Shown here: positions 27,924 to 36,748 of the stretch, piece by piece
How the letters are laid out: every line of letters begins with the position of its first letter
Numbering within the stretch: position 1 is the stretch's first letter
From: Kineococcus endophyticus
GTDB lineage: Bacteria; Actinomycetota; Actinomycetes; Actinomycetales; Kineococcaceae
DNA: 64,000 nucleotides
Assembly (NCBI RefSeq): GCF_040796495.1
Contig: NZ_JBFNQN010000005.1
Coordinates: 186,001 to 250,000 of the forward strand
Direction: 5' to 3'
Made by a program: the position numbers and the translations under genes
The notes under the pieces: model-generated
Databases searched by the model: none
The model's input: only the letters and a program-made list of their open reading frames with translations
Told to the model about the DNA's origin: nothing

Positions 27924-28466
27924 GTGCTGGGTTCAGGAGTCGCCACCGGTCTGGCGTCCGTCGCGGTCGCGGGTCTCGCGACGGCTCTCGTCGTCGCCGT
28001 GCCCCCGTCGTCACCGGCGTCACCGGACGCACCGGCACCTCGTGACGGAGTGACCGCGCGGTCGTGGACGTGGCCGGTCGACCCGCACCGGGTCGTCCGC
28101 ACGTTCGACGACGTGGGGCGCTACGAGGCCGGGCACCGCGGCGTGGACCTCGCCGCCGCGCCGGGCGCGACCGTGGTGGCCGTCGCGGCGGGCGAGGTCA
28201 GCTTCGCGGGCGCCGTCGCCGGGCGCGGGGTGGTCGTCGTCGCGCACCCGGACGGGCTGCGCACGACGTACGAACCCGTCGACGCCGTCGTCCGTCCGGG
28301 GCAGGCCGTCACGGCGGGGACGCCGCTGGGCACCCTGGCCGCCCTGCCCCTGCACTGTCCCGCCGCGTGCCTCCACCTCGGGCTGCGCCGCGGCGAGACG
28401 TACCTCGATCCCCTGTCCCGGCTGCGGGAGACCCCACCGGTCCTGCTGCCCCTTGGACGACCGTGA
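27924..28466 (+). CDS. M23-family peptidase (LytM-like), exported
   Basis: A 180-residue protein beginning VLGSGVATGLASVAVAGLAT, an apparent signal peptide or membrane anchor, then a short Pro-rich linker and an M23 domain. The zinc motif is seen as GHRGVDLAA (His and Asp) and HLGLRRG (HxG), with the intervening GVVVVAHPDGLRTTYEPV strand. Such proteins cleave peptidoglycan cross-bridges or regulate amidases. GTG at 27924 is used because longer frames run into Pro/Arg-rich shadow sequence; the ribosome site is weak. An M23 gene between rpsB and a FliA/WhiG sigma gene is the common actinobacterial order. Confidence 0.82.
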   Translation: MLGSGVATGLASVAVAGLATALVVAVPPSSPASPDAPAPRDGVTARSWTWPVDPHRVVRTFDDVGRYEAGHRGVDLAAAPGATVVAVAAGEVSFAGAVAGRGVVVVAHPDGLRTTYEPVDAVVRPGQAVTAGTPLGTLAALPLHCPAACLHLGLRRGETYLDPLSRLRETPPVLLPLGRP

Positions 28467-28468
28467 CC

Positions 28469-29485
28469 TCAGCCCGCGTCGGACAGCTTGCCGCGCAGCT
28501 GGAGGACGGCCTTGGTGTGCATCTGGCAGATGCGCGACTCGGTGACCCCGAGGACGCGGCCGATCTCGGCCAGGGTCAGGCCCTCGTAGTAGTAGAGCGT
28601 GACGACGATCTTCTCCCGCTCGGGCAGCTGGTTGATGGCCCGGGACAGGAGGAACTTCGTCTCCTCGCTCTCGAACGCCGCGACGGGGTCCTCGGCCTTG
28701 GTGTCCTCGAGGGTGTCGACGAGGGAGAGCTTGTCGCCCTTCTCCCCCGAGACGCTGAGCAGCTCGTCGAGCGCCACGACGTTGACGTAGGAGACCTGGC
28801 TGAAGATGTGGTGCAGGTCCGACAGGGCGATGCCCATGCGGTCGGCGACCTCGGCCTCGGTGGGCGTGCGGTGCAGCTCGCCCTCGAGGCTGGCGTAGGT
28901 CCGCTCCACCTCACGGGCCTTGCTGCGGACCGACCGGGGGATCCAGTCGATGGCGCGCAGCTCGTCGATGATGGCGCCGCGGATGCGCGAGATGGCGTAG
29001 GTCTCGAACTTGATGGCGCGCTCGATGTCGAACTTCTCGATCGCGTCGATGAGCCCGAAGATGCCGTAGGACACCAGGTCGGCCTGCTCGATGTTCGGCG
29101 GCAGCCCGACGCCGACCCGCCCGGCCACGTACTTGACCAGCGGCGAGTAGTGCATGATCAACTTCTCGCGGACGTAGGGGTCCGCGGTGGACTTGAAGTC
29201 CTCCCACATGGCGCGCAGGGCGGCCTCGGCCGCCTCCTGCTCGGGCGTCAGGGGTCCCTTGCCCTTGCGGCTGGTGAAGCGGGCGTTCGCCTGCGGGCGA
29301 CCCGCGGGCTGCACCTCCTCGACCGTCTCGGCCCCGTCCGCCGACGGCGCCGCCTCCGAGGTGCTCGTCTGGTCCGTGCCGGTGGCGTCGATGCCGCGCT
29401 CCATCCCGTCGTCGACCACGCGCAGCCCGGAGCCGCGCTCGGTCTGCGCGGTGGTGGCTCGTTCCCTCGCCGCTCCTGGTTCCAC
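28469..29485 (-). CDS. FliA/WhiG-family RNA polymerase sigma factor
   Basis: A 338-residue sigma-28-type factor. Region 2 includes [40 protein letters not shown] and [20 protein letters not shown]; region 3 covers [20 protein letters not shown]; region 4 ends with [20 protein letters not shown]. In actinomycetes this group controls sporulation (WhiG) or flagellar genes (FliA). GTG at 29485 is chosen because GGGAGG lies about 7 bases upstream; ATG 29404 would give 311 residues without a ribosome site. The first roughly 80 residues are acidic, low complexity and unlike the family. It follows xerC by 22 bp. Confidence 0.92.
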   Translation of the reverse strand: MEPGAARERATTAQTERGSGLRVVDDGMERGIDATGTDQTSTSEAAPSADGAETVEEVQPAGRPQANARFTSRKGKGPLTPEQEAAEAALRAMWEDFKSTADPYVREKLIMHYSPLVKYVAGRVGVGLPPNIEQADLVSYGIFGLIDAIEKFDIERAIKFETYAISRIRGAIIDELRAIDWIPRSVRSKAREVERTYASLEGELHRTPTEAEVADRMGIALSDLHHIFSQVSYVNVVALDELLSVSGEKGDKLSLVDTLEDTKAEDPVAAFESEETKFLLSRAINQLPEREKIVVTLYYYEGLTLAEIGRVLGVTESRICQMHTKAVLQLRGKLSDAG

Positions 29486-29507
29486 CGTGGTCCTCCCCCC
29501 GGTCCCG

Positions 29508-30452
29508 TCAGGCCCGGGGATGGGCCTGACGGTGAGAACTCCGCAACCGCTCCACGGAGACGTGTGTGTAGATCTGAGTCGTTGACAGCGTAGCGTGACC
29601 AAGCAACTCCTGTACGCTACGAAGGTCAGCTCGTCCGTCGAGCATGTGGGTCGCGGCCGCGTGCCGGAGTCCGTGCGGGGACGTGTGCGGCGCACCGGGA
29701 ACCGCGGCGACCGCCCGGTTGACGACCGTCCGCACCTGCCGCTGGTCGATCCGGCCCCCCTTCCGCCCCAGGAACAGCGCGTCACCGGACTCCGTGACGG
29801 CCAGGGCGGGGCGCCCACGGTCCAACCAGGCCTCCAGCGCCCGCAGGGCCGGCTCACCGAAGGGCACGACGCGCTCGCGGTTCCCCTTCCCCAGCACGCG
29901 CGCCTGGCGGTGCCCGGCGTCGACGTCGCCGACGTCCAGACCCACGACCTCCGCGACCCGGCAGCCGGTGGCGTAGAGGAGTTCCAGCAGGGCGCCGTCG
30001 CGCAGCTCCACCGGGTCCGGGGACGCGTCGGTGCGCGCCGCGACCGCCGGCTCGAGCGCGGCCCGCACCTGGCTCTGCGCCAGGACGCGGGGCAGGTCGC
30101 GGGAGCGCTTGGGGGCCTGCAGCCGCAGACCCGGGTCCTCGCCCAGCCGTCCCGTGCGGTGGGCCCAGGCCGTGAAGGTCCGCACGGCCGCCGCGCGCCG
30201 GGCCAGGGTGGACCGGCGGTGGTCGCCGGCCGCGGCCGTCTGCCACGCCCGCAGGTCCGCCAGCCCGAGCAGCCCCAGGTCGAGCGACCCGTCGTCGCCG
30301 GCCGGCAGGACGGTGGTCAGCAGGTCCCGGACGTCCGAGCGGTACGCCCGGACGGTGTGCTCGGAGCGGTTGCGCTCGGCGCGCAGGTGGGTCCCGAAGG
30401 CGTCCAGCACCTGCTCGAGGTCCTCGTCCCGGGGACCGTCGGCCCCGCTCAC
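29508..30452 (-). CDS. xerC: Site-specific tyrosine recombinase XerC
   Basis: A 314-residue tyrosine recombinase that, with XerD, resolves chromosome dimers at dif. The N-terminal SAM-like domain has [20 protein letters not shown]. The catalytic domain shows Arg in [15 protein letters not shown], Lys in [23 protein letters not shown] (His, Arg), [16 protein letters not shown] (His and the nucleophile Tyr). Length is normal. GTG at 30452 gives a family-like N-terminus; other GTG codons occur just upstream. It is the housekeeping enzyme by context (next to the sigma factor and dprA cluster), not a prophage integrase. Confidence 0.92.
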   Translation of the reverse strand: MSGADGPRDEDLEQVLDAFGTHLRAERNRSEHTVRAYRSDVRDLLTTVLPAGDDGSLDLGLLGLADLRAWQTAAAGDHRRSTLARRAAAVRTFTAWAHRTGRLGEDPGLRLQAPKRSRDLPRVLAQSQVRAALEPAVAARTDASPDPVELRDGALLELLYATGCRVAEVVGLDVGDVDAGHRQARVLGKGNRERVVPFGEPALRALEAWLDRGRPALAVTESGDALFLGRKGGRIDQRQVRTVVNRAVAAVPGAPHTSPHGLRHAAATHMLDGRADLRSVQELLGHATLSTTQIYTHVSVERLRSSHRQAHPRA

Positions 30453-30554
30453 GTCTCGTCCCACCACGGCACCGTCACGCCTCGCCCGCGGCCGCGCAAG
30501 CCGCCACGCGGCGACCGTTCCGGCCCCCGGTACCGGCCGTGCGAAGATCACGCC

Positions 30555-30884
30555 GTGGTTCAGCGCACGCACCCGGTGCTCACCGACGACGTCGACGGGT
30601 CCGACGCCGTCGAGACCGTCGCCTTCGCCCTCGACGGCGTCCCCTACGAGATCGACCTCTCGGCGCAGAACGCGGCCGCCCTGCGGCGCGCGGTCAGCCT
30701 CTACGTGGAGCACGGCCGCGCCCTCGCGCCCCGGCGCGGACCGGGCCGGCCCGCCGACGGCCCCGGCACGGGGGTCGACAGCGGCGCGGTCCGCGCGTGG
30801 GCGCGCGAGAACGGCGTGCCCGTCAACTCCCGCGGCCGGGTGCCGGCCGAGGTCGTCGAGCAGTACGTCGCCGCCGGCCACTGA
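30555..30884 (+). CDS. Lsr2-like nucleoid-associated protein
   Basis: A 109-residue Lsr2 family protein, the actinobacterial xenogeneic silencer that binds AT-rich DNA and bridges it. The N-terminal dimerisation part reads DDVDGSDAVETVAFALDGVP followed by YEIDLSAQNAAALRRAV. The C-terminal DNA-binding domain reads VRAWARENGVPVNSRGRVPA with the RGR hook. GTG at 30555; no strong ribosome site. It is a lone plus-strand gene between xerC and rtcB. It may be an additional copy rather than the main Lsr2. Confidence 0.88.
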   Translation: MVQRTHPVLTDDVDGSDAVETVAFALDGVPYEIDLSAQNAAALRRAVSLYVEHGRALAPRRGPGRPADGPGTGVDSGAVRAWARENGVPVNSRGRVPAEVVEQYVAAGH

Positions 30885-30891
30885 CGACGGT

Positions 30892-30916
30892 GCCCCGGGG
30901 ACGGTGCCCCCGGGGC
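30892..30916. terminator. Terminator-like inverted repeat between lsr2-like gene and rtcB
   Basis: GCCCCGGGG and CCCCGGGGC are separated by seven bases in the 38-bp gap between the convergent genes. Each arm is also self-palindromic. No T-tract follows on either strand, as is common in very GC-rich genomes. Confidence 0.6.
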
Positions 30917-30922
30917 CTCGTG

Positions 30923-32101
30923 TCAGTCGCCCTTGACGTTCACCACCTGACGCAGCGTGTGCCGGACCTCGACGAGGTCGGCCGCGTCGGCCATCACCCG
31001 GTCGATGTCCTTGTAGGCGGCCGGGATCTCGTCCAGGAACGCGTCGGTGTCCCGGTACTCGATGCCCTTCATGGCCTCCCGCAGCTGCTCGTGGGTGAAC
31101 GTCCGGCGCGCCGCCGACCGGCTGTACTCACGCCCCGCCCCGTGCGGGGAGGAGTGCAGCGACATCACGTCGCCCTTGCCGACGACGACGTAGCTGGCCG
31201 TGCCCATCGAACCCGGGACGAGCCCGGGGCGTCCGGCGTCGGCCGCGATGGCGCCCTTGCGGGACAGCCACACCTCCCGGCCGAAGTGCCGTTCCCGGGT
31301 CGTGTAGTTGTGGTGGCAGTTGATGCGCTCCGCCTCCTCGACGTCGGTCCCGAGGAACGCGGCCAGCTGGGCAGCCACCCGGTCCATCATCTCCTCGCGG
31401 TTGAGGAGCGCGAAGTGCTGCGCCCACTGCAGGTCGGCGAGGTACTCGTCGAACTCGGCCGTGCCCTCGACGAGGTAGGCGAGGTCACGGTCGGGCAGCG
31501 GCACGAACCACTGCGCGCACAGCCGCTGCGCGACGGCGATGTGGTGGGTGGCCAGCTTGTTGCCCGGGCCGCGCGAGCCCGAGTGCAGGAACAGCCACAC
31601 CCGGTCCAGCTCGTCGAGGGACACCTCGATGAAGTGGTTCCCCGACCCCAGCGTCCCCAGCGCCAGCCGCCAGCGCGGGACGAGCTGCTCGCGGAACGCG
31701 GCCCGGCCGGGTTCGAGCGCCTCCAGCTCGGCCACCCGCGGCGCGGCCGTGGCCGACACCTCGCGGTTGGCCGCACCCGCCGACAGCGGCACCGCGGCCT
31801 CGATCGCGGTCCGCAGGACGGACAGGTCACGGCCCGAGAGGTCCGCGCCCGTGAACTGCGTGCGGACGGCGATCATGCCGCAGCCGATGTCGACCCCGAC
31901 GGCGGCCGGGATGATCGCCCCGTCGGTCGGGATGACGGACCCGACGGTCGCACCCTTGCCGAGGTGGGCGTCGGGCATCAACGCGATGTGCGGGTGGATG
32001 AAGGGCATCGTGGCGGCGACCTGGGCCTGCCGGCGCGTCCCCTCCTCCAGCACGGACGCCCAGTTCACCAGCTTCTTCCCCAGCCGCTCCACGTTCTCCA
32101 C
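30923..32101 (-). CDS. rtcB: RtcB family RNA-splicing ligase
   Basis: A 392-residue GTP- and Mn-dependent ligase joining 2',3'-cyclic phosphate (or 3'-phosphate) and 5'-OH RNA ends. Conserved segments are LMPDAHLGKGATVGSVIPT, AAVGVDIGCGMIAVRTQF with the metal-binding Cys, GSGNHFIEV, HSGSRGPGNKLATHH and HHNYTTRERHFGREVWLSRK. It is the short class (about 390 residues). No archease, RtcA or RtcR gene adjoins. GTG 32101 overlaps its own weak ribosome site; GTG 32092 is an alternative with better spacing. Its leader has a hairpin. Possible roles are repair of RNA cut by endonucleases; function here is inference. Confidence 0.92.
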   Translation of the reverse strand: MENVERLGKKLVNWASVLEEGTRRQAQVAATMPFIHPHIALMPDAHLGKGATVGSVIPTDGAIIPAAVGVDIGCGMIAVRTQFTGADLSGRDLSVLRTAIEAAVPLSAGAANREVSATAAPRVAELEALEPGRAAFREQLVPRWRLALGTLGSGNHFIEVSLDELDRVWLFLHSGSRGPGNKLATHHIAVAQRLCAQWFVPLPDRDLAYLVEGTAEFDEYLADLQWAQHFALLNREEMMDRVAAQLAAFLGTDVEEAERINCHHNYTTRERHFGREVWLSRKGAIAADAGRPGLVPGSMGTASYVVVGKGDVMSLHSSPHGAGREYSRSAARRTFTHEQLREAMKGIEYRDTDAFLDEIPAAYKDIDRVMADAADLVEVRHTLRQVVNVKGD

Positions 32102-32136
32102 CTCTCCGCTCGTGTTCTGCTCGTCATGTGCTCAGG

Positions 32137-32166
32137 GCCTGCGCGGCAACGGTTTCCGCGGCAGGC
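32137..32166 (-). promoter_or_regulatory. Hairpin in the rtcB leader
   Basis: GCCTGCGCGG and CCGCgGCAGGC pair with a single bulged base and a nine-base loop, ending 36 bases upstream of the rtcB start within the 129-bp dprA-rtcB gap. It could be a terminator for dprA or an RNA element for rtcB. Confidence 0.45.
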
Positions 32167-32230
32167 ACGAGGAACGACGATACGCAGCGCACGCCGGCGG
32201 TCCCACTGGTTTTCCGGTCCGGCCACCGCC

Positions 32231-33388
32231 TCAGGCACCCGGCCCGCGACACCACCCCGCCCCGGTCCGGACCGCGTGCCCGGACAGCTCCAGGCGTCCG
32301 AGGAGGGCCTGGACGGCACCGGCGTCGAGGCCGCTGTCACGGGCCAGCGCGTCCAGGTCCGCGCCCGCCCGGCGCGGCAGGCACTCGGCCACCCGCAGCT
32401 CCTCCCGGTCGAGGCCGTCGAAGGGTCGCCGCTCCACCGCCGGGACCGACACCTCCTCGGCGCCCAGCTCGCCGAGCAGTTCGGCCGCCTCCGCCGCGCT
32501 CGTGACGCAGACCGCCCCGCGGTCGCGCAGCAGGCGGTGGCACCCGGCCGAGGCCGGTGACGTCACCGGCCCGGGGACGGCACCGACGGGGCGGTGCAGC
32601 CGCTCGGCCCGGTCCGCCGTGGACAGCGCCCCGGAGCGCCACGCGGCCTCGACGACCACCGTGCCCCGGGTGAGGGCGGCGATGAGGCGGTTGCGCTCCA
32701 GGAAGCGCCACCGCGTCGGGGTGCTGCCCGGCGGCACCTCCGAGACCAGCGCACCGGTCTGGGCGAGGCGGGCCAGGAGCGCCGCGTTGCCGGGCGGGTA
32801 GCTGCGGTCGACCCCGCAGGCCAGGACGGCCACGCTCGTCGCCCCGACGGCCACGGCGGCCCGGTGGGCGGCCGCGTCGATGCCGAAGGCGCCCCCGCTG
32901 ACGACGGCGAACCCGCGGTCGGCGAGCCCGACCGCGAGGTCGGCCGCGACGTGCTGGCCGTACGCGGTGGCGGCCCGCGAACCGACGAGGGCGGCGCTGC
33001 GGGCGCTGACGTCGGCCAGGCGCGCAGGGCCGCGCACCCACAGGCAGAACGGTGCCCCCAGGGGTCGCTCCCCCGTCGCGTCGACGTCGAGGTCGGCCAG
33101 GCCGACCGGCCACTCCTCGTCGGCGGGCACGACGAGCCGGCCGCCCGCGGCGCGGACCGCGGCGACGTCGCCCGCGGGGTCGACGTCGGCCAGCCGCGTG
33201 CGCCACCGCTCCGGACCCCGGCCGGTGACGACCGCCTCGAGCGCCAGGGGCGCCCCGACCTCGCCGACCAGCCGGGCCGCGGCGACGTCCCCCGGTTCGG
33301 CGAGGCGGCTCCAGGCCGCCCGGGCGAGCCGGTCGTCCTCCAGGGCGGGGCGCAGGGCGGGTGGGACCTGCGTCAGGGCGCGGCTCAC
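32231..33388 (-). CDS. dprA: DNA-processing protein DprA
   Basis: A 385-residue protein that loads RecA on incoming single-stranded DNA in transformation. The Rossmann-like core shows ALVGSRAATAYGQHVAADLA, VVSGGAFGIDAAAHRAAV, VLACGVDRSYPPGN and STPTRWRFLERNRLIAALTR followed by GTVVVEAA. A C-terminal winged helix (DLDALARDSGLDAGAVQALL) completes the usual actinobacterial form. GTG at 33388 overlaps the comM stop. It is the last gene of yraN-comM-dprA. Confidence 0.94.
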   Translation of the reverse strand: MSRALTQVPPALRPALEDDRLARAAWSRLAEPGDVAAARLVGEVGAPLALEAVVTGRGPERWRTRLADVDPAGDVAAVRAAGGRLVVPADEEWPVGLADLDVDATGERPLGAPFCLWVRGPARLADVSARSAALVGSRAATAYGQHVAADLAVGLADRGFAVVSGGAFGIDAAAHRAAVAVGATSVAVLACGVDRSYPPGNAALLARLAQTGALVSEVPPGSTPTRWRFLERNRLIAALTRGTVVVEAAWRSGALSTADRAERLHRPVGAVPGPVTSPASAGCHRLLRDRGAVCVTSAAEAAELLGELGAEEVSVPAVERRPFDGLDREELRVAECLPRRAGADLDALARDSGLDAGAVQALLGRLELSGHAVRTGAGWCRGPGA

Positions 33389-34938
33389 GCGGCCACCGCC
33401 GTGCTGAGAGCTCCCCGCAGGGCGAGGGCGCGGCCGACGTCGTCCCGGTCCGGTGTCCCGGACCCGCGCAGGTCGGCCACCGTCCAGGCCAGCCGGAGCA
33501 CCCGGTCCACCCCGCGCAGCGTCAGCACCCCCCGTTCCAGGGCCCGGTCGAGGTCGCGCGTGACGGCCGGGCCGAGGCGCAGCGGACCGCGCAGGAGCGG
33601 CCCCTTGAGCTCTCCGTTCGTCCGCACGCCGTGGCGCCCCAGGCGTTCGCCCTGGACCCCCCGCGCCGCGGCGACCCGCGCCGCCACCACGGCCGTGCTC
33701 TCCCCCGCGGCCGCCTCGGCGACCTCGGCACGCGTCACGGCCTGCACCTGCAGCTGCACGTCGACGCGGTCGAGCAGCGGACCCGACAGCTTGGCGGCGT
33801 ACCGCCGCCGCGCCTGCGGTGAGCACGTGCAGTCCAGGCCCTTGCCGACGGCGCGTCCGCAGGGGCAGGGGTTGGCCGCCAGGACCAGCTGGAACCGCGC
33901 CGGGTACCGCGCCGTCCCCCGGGCGCGGTGCAGGACGAGCTCGCCGTGCTCGAGCGGCTGGCGCAGGGCGTCCAGGACGCGGGCCTCGAACTCCGGCGCC
34001 TCGTCGAGGAAGAGCACCCCGCGGTGGGCCCGGGACACCGCTCCGGGCCGCGGCACCCCGCTGCCGCCGCCGACGACGGAGGCGACCGAGGCGGTGTGGT
34101 GCGGGTCCTCGTAGGGCGGGCGCGTGATGAGGGCGGTGCCCGGCCGCCCGCGCAGGGTCCCGGCCACCGAGTGCACGGCGGTCACCTCCAGCGCGGCCTC
34201 CTCCTCCAGGTCGGGCAGGAGCCCGGGCAGACGAGCGGCGAGCATCGTCTTGCCCGCCCCGGGCGGCCCGTTCATCAGCAGGTGGTGCCCGCCGGCCGCG
34301 GCCACCTCGAGGGCGAAGCGGGCCTCCGTCTGGCCGACGACGTCGGCGAGGTCCAGCGGACGTCCGGCGCTCACCCGCTCGGGCGGGACGAAGGCGCGCG
34401 GCGGGTCGGGCAGGTCCAGCGGTGGGTCACCGCGGTAGTCCGCGACCAGCTCGGCCAGCCAGCGCACTCCGCGGACGGCGACGCCGGGGACGAGCGCGGC
34501 CTCCTCGACCGTCGCCTCGGGCACGACGACCCGGCGCACCCCCGCACGGGCAGCGGCCAGCACCGCGGGCAGCACCCCGTCGACGGCCCGCACGCTGCCG
34601 TCGAGGCCGAGCTCGCCGAGGTGGACCGTCTCGGCCGACGCCTCCGGCGGCAGGACCCCGGCGGCCGTCAGCGTCGCGACGGCCACGGCGAGGTCGAAGG
34701 CCGATCCCGTCTTCGGCAGGGTCGCGGGCGAGAGGTTCACGGTGATCCGCTGCGCCGGCAGCGGGAAGCCGGAGTTGGCCGTCGCGGCCCGGACGCGGTC
34801 CTTCGCCTCGTGCAGGGACGCGTCGGGCAGGCCGACGAGCACGAAGGCGGGGATGCCGGGTGAGATGTCGGCCTCCACCTCGACGAGGTGCCCGTCGAGC
34901 CCGACGAGCCCGACGGCGAGGGAGCGGGCGAGCGCCAT
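33385..34938 (-). CDS. comM: YifB/ComM-type AAA+ Mg-chelatase-like ATPase
   Basis: A 517-residue protein. The N-terminal ChlI-like (Lon-C related) domain begins MALARSLAVGLVGLDGHLVEVEADISPG and includes NLSPATLPKTGSAFDLA. The AAA+ core has Walker A GPPGAGKTM (about residue 215), Walker B GVLFLDEAPEF, and the Cys-rich ANPCPCGRAVGKGLDCTCSP insertion typical of YifB. The C-terminal domain follows. ComM is a branch-migration helicase that extends recombination during transformation. The ATG overlaps the yraN stop by one base. Confidence 0.94.
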   Translation of the reverse strand: MALARSLAVGLVGLDGHLVEVEADISPGIPAFVLVGLPDASLHEAKDRVRAATANSGFPLPAQRITVNLSPATLPKTGSAFDLAVAVATLTAAGVLPPEASAETVHLGELGLDGSVRAVDGVLPAVLAAARAGVRRVVVPEATVEEAALVPGVAVRGVRWLAELVADYRGDPPLDLPDPPRAFVPPERVSAGRPLDLADVVGQTEARFALEVAAAGGHHLLMNGPPGAGKTMLAARLPGLLPDLEEEAALEVTAVHSVAGTLRGRPGTALITRPPYEDPHHTASVASVVGGGSGVPRPGAVSRAHRGVLFLDEAPEFEARVLDALRQPLEHGELVLHRARGTARYPARFQLVLAANPCPCGRAVGKGLDCTCSPQARRRYAAKLSGPLLDRVDVQLQVQAVTRAEVAEAAAGESTAVVAARVAAARGVQGERLGRHGVRTNGELKGPLLRGPLRLGPAVTRDLDRALERGVLTLRGVDRVLRLAWTVADLRGSGTPDRDDVGRALALRGALSTAVAA

Positions 34939-35306
34939 CAGAGCACGCCCCGCAGGTGCTCGACCCGGGCCGGGCCCCGCTCGGCGGGGCTCACCGCCAC
35001 GACGTCGAAGCGGATGCCGGCGGGTGTCACGGCGGGGTGGGCCTTGAGCCACTCCTGGGCGAGCTCCTGCAGCCGGGTCAGCTTGTCGGGGGTGACGGCT
35101 TCGGCCGCCGTCCCCGCGCTCGTGCTGCGTCGTGTCTTGACCTCGCACACGACGAGGTCGTCGCCGTCCCGGGCCAGCACGTCGATCTCCCCGTACCGGC
35201 ACCGCCAGTTGCGGTCCAGGACGGTCATGCCCGCCTCGACCAGCCACCGGGCCGCCACCCGTTCCCCGTACTGCCCCACGGCGTCCTTCGCGCGCACGTG
35301 CACCAC
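34938..35306 (-). CDS. YraN family (UPF0102) nuclease-fold protein
   Basis: A 122-residue protein. GQYGERVAARWLVEAGMTVL, NWRCRYGEIDVLARDGDD and LVVCEVKTRRS carry the E-GxxxA, D and ExK residues of the Holliday-junction-resolvase-like fold. Function is unproven in general, but its fixed link with comM and dprA suggests DNA recombination. GTG or ATG start at 35306 is supported only by family length. First gene of a tightly overlapping three-gene unit. Confidence 0.88.
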   Translation of the reverse strand: MVHVRAKDAVGQYGERVAARWLVEAGMTVLDRNWRCRYGEIDVLARDGDDLVVCEVKTRRSTSAGTAAEAVTPDKLTRLQELAQEWLKAHPAVTPAGIRFDVVAVSPAERGPARVEHLRGVL

Positions 35307-35449
35307 CTCCGCGGCTCAGCCTGCGGCGGTGGGAGGCGGGGTCAGGCCCTGCCGGGCCCCGCTGTGGACGGCGGGTCGCCTGTGGAGCCCGGGACGGCAC
35401 GGGACGTCGTCGTCCACAGCTCGCCGGGCCTGGAGGAAGGGTGAGACAA

Positions 35450-35495
35450 GTGGGAACGCGCCCCAGCGACCCCCCGGCAGTGGGGCGCGTCCCAC
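35450..35495 (-). terminator. Large hairpin after the DUF2469 gene
   Basis: The arms pair over 15 bp with one bulged A: GTGGGAACGCGCCCCA against TGGGGCGCGTCCCAC, with a 15-base loop. On the minus strand it lies about 75 bases after the DUF2469 stop, within the 262-bp gap before yraN, and probably ends that transcript. A separate perfect 10-bp palindrome ATGACGTCAT sits at 35530-35539. Confidence 0.6.
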
Positions 35496-35568
35496 GGGTG
35501 CATCGACGCAGCGTGCACAGGCGTTACGGATGACGTCATGCGTCACCTGGATGGCCGAACGGCGGGCC

Positions 35569-35895
35569 TCAGCGCTCGCGCAGGTCCGGCCCGTCGGGGA
35601 CCTCGATGTCGCGCTTCTGCAGCTCCTCGACGTTGACGTCCTTGAACGTCACGACGCGCACGTCGCGCACGAAGCGGGCGGGCCGGTAGACGTCCCACAC
35701 CCACGCGTCGTGCAGGGTCACCTCGAAGTACGTCTCGCCGTCGGCCGTGCGGACCTGCAGGTCCACCGAGTTGGCGAGGTAGAAGCGCCGTTCGGTCTCC
35801 ACCACGTACGAGAACAACGAGACGACGTCCCGGTACTCGCGGTAGAGCTGCAGCTCCATCTCGGTCTCGTAGTTCTCCAGGTCCTCGGCGCTCAC
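35569..35895 (-). CDS. DUF2469 family protein
   Basis: A 108-residue acidic protein starting VSAEDLENYETEMELQLYRE with conserved YRDVVSLFSYVVETERRFYL, HDAWVWDVYRPARFV and VVTFKDVNVEEL. It belongs to the actinobacterial DUF2469 family always found near rnhB and lepB. There is no catalytic motif and no signal peptide. GTG at 35895; the stop of rnhB lies eight bases upstream. Function unknown. Confidence 0.88.
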   Translation of the reverse strand: MSAEDLENYETEMELQLYREYRDVVSLFSYVVETERRFYLANSVDLQVRTADGETYFEVTLHDAWVWDVYRPARFVRDVRVVTFKDVNVEELQKRDIEVPDGPDLRER

Positions 35896-35902
35896 GGGAC
35901 CA

Positions 35903-36748
35903 TCATGCCTTCCGGCCCCCCGAGGTGTGGGAGGTGAGGTCCGCGAGCGCCTCGTCCTCCAGGAGCCCCAGGTCCAGGGCCTCGGCGGACGCCTCGACGA
36001 CGCGGGGGGCGGGCACGGCCAGACCGGGCAGCCGCCAGCTGCGCCGGTGCTGCTCGCAGCTGCCGTGCTCGGCGAGGGCCTGGAGGTGGTCCGGGGCGCT
36101 GTAGCCCTTGTTGCCGGCCCATCCGTACTGCGGGAACGCACTGTGGCGCTCGGCCATCATCGCGTCCCGGGTCGTCTTGGCCAGCACGCTCGCCCCGGCA
36201 ACGGCCGCGCAGGACATGTCCGCCTTGATCCGGGTCGTGACGGCCGGCGCGTCGCAGGGCAGGACCGGACCCTGCTCGCCCAGCTCCCCCAGCTCGTCGA
36301 GCAGCGAGGGTTCGCGGGGGTCGCTGAGGTAGTCGTGGTTTCCGTCGAGGATGACGACGTCGGGCCGTACCGGCAGCTGCGCGAGGGCCCGGCGGCCGGC
36401 CAGGCGCAGTGCGGCGATGATGCCGATGGCGTCGATCTCGGCCGGCTCGGTGTGTCCGACGGCCCAGGCGAGGGCCCACCGGCGCACCTTGGGCGCCAGG
36501 GCGTCCCGGCTGGCCGGCGTCAGCAGCTTGGAGTCGCGCAGCCCCGTGGGTGCGGTGCGGGTGGCCTCGTCGACGACGAGGACGCCGACGCTGACGGGCC
36601 CGGCGAGCGCCCCGCGGCCGACCTCGTCCATGCCGGCGACGAGGGTGTGGCCCGAGCGCAGGAGCTGGCGCTCCAGGCGCAGGGACGGCGGGGTCGCGGG
36701 CGACGGCGCGGGCCGGCGCTTGACCGTGCCCCGGGTGACCGGGCTCAC
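35903..36748 (-). CDS. rnhB: Ribonuclease HII
   Basis: A 281-residue enzyme that removes ribonucleotides embedded in DNA. The catalytic acids appear in [20 protein letters not shown] (Asp-Glu), [10 protein letters not shown] (Asp) and [18 protein letters not shown] (Asp). It has an extra N-terminal basic stretch ([13 protein letters not shown]) and a C-terminal tail beyond the approximately 220-residue core. GTG 36748 overlaps the lepB stop by four bases. Confidence 0.94.
   Translation of the reverse strand: MSPVTRGTVKRRPAPSPATPPSLRLERQLLRSGHTLVAGMDEVGRGALAGPVSVGVLVVDEATRTAPTGLRDSKLLTPASRDALAPKVRRWALAWAVGHTEPAEIDAIGIIAALRLAGRRALAQLPVRPDVVILDGNHDYLSDPREPSLLDELGELGEQGPVLPCDAPAVTTRIKADMSCAAVAGASVLAKTTRDAMMAERHSAFPQYGWAGNKGYSAPDHLQALAEHGSCEQHRRSWRLPGLAVPAPRVVEASAEALDLGLLEDEALADLTSHTSGGRKA

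Noticed and set aside
29508-30452. The tyrosine recombinase as a prophage or island integrase
   Set aside because: It has XerC length and motifs and sits in the usual housekeeping context; no phage genes or att repeats were seen.
30555-32101. Lsr2 and RtcB as a complete new defence system
   Set aside because: Only two genes, convergent, with no nuclease, toxin or sensor partner visible; kept as a context observation only.
32102-32230. A tRNA or Y-RNA-like gene in the rtcB leader
   Set aside because: A hairpin is present, but no cloverleaf, acceptor stem or T-loop sequence could be found.
35530-35539. ATGACGTCAT palindrome as a specific operator
   Set aside because: Ten bases is short, it is 224 bp from the yraN start, and no matching regulator or second copy is seen.
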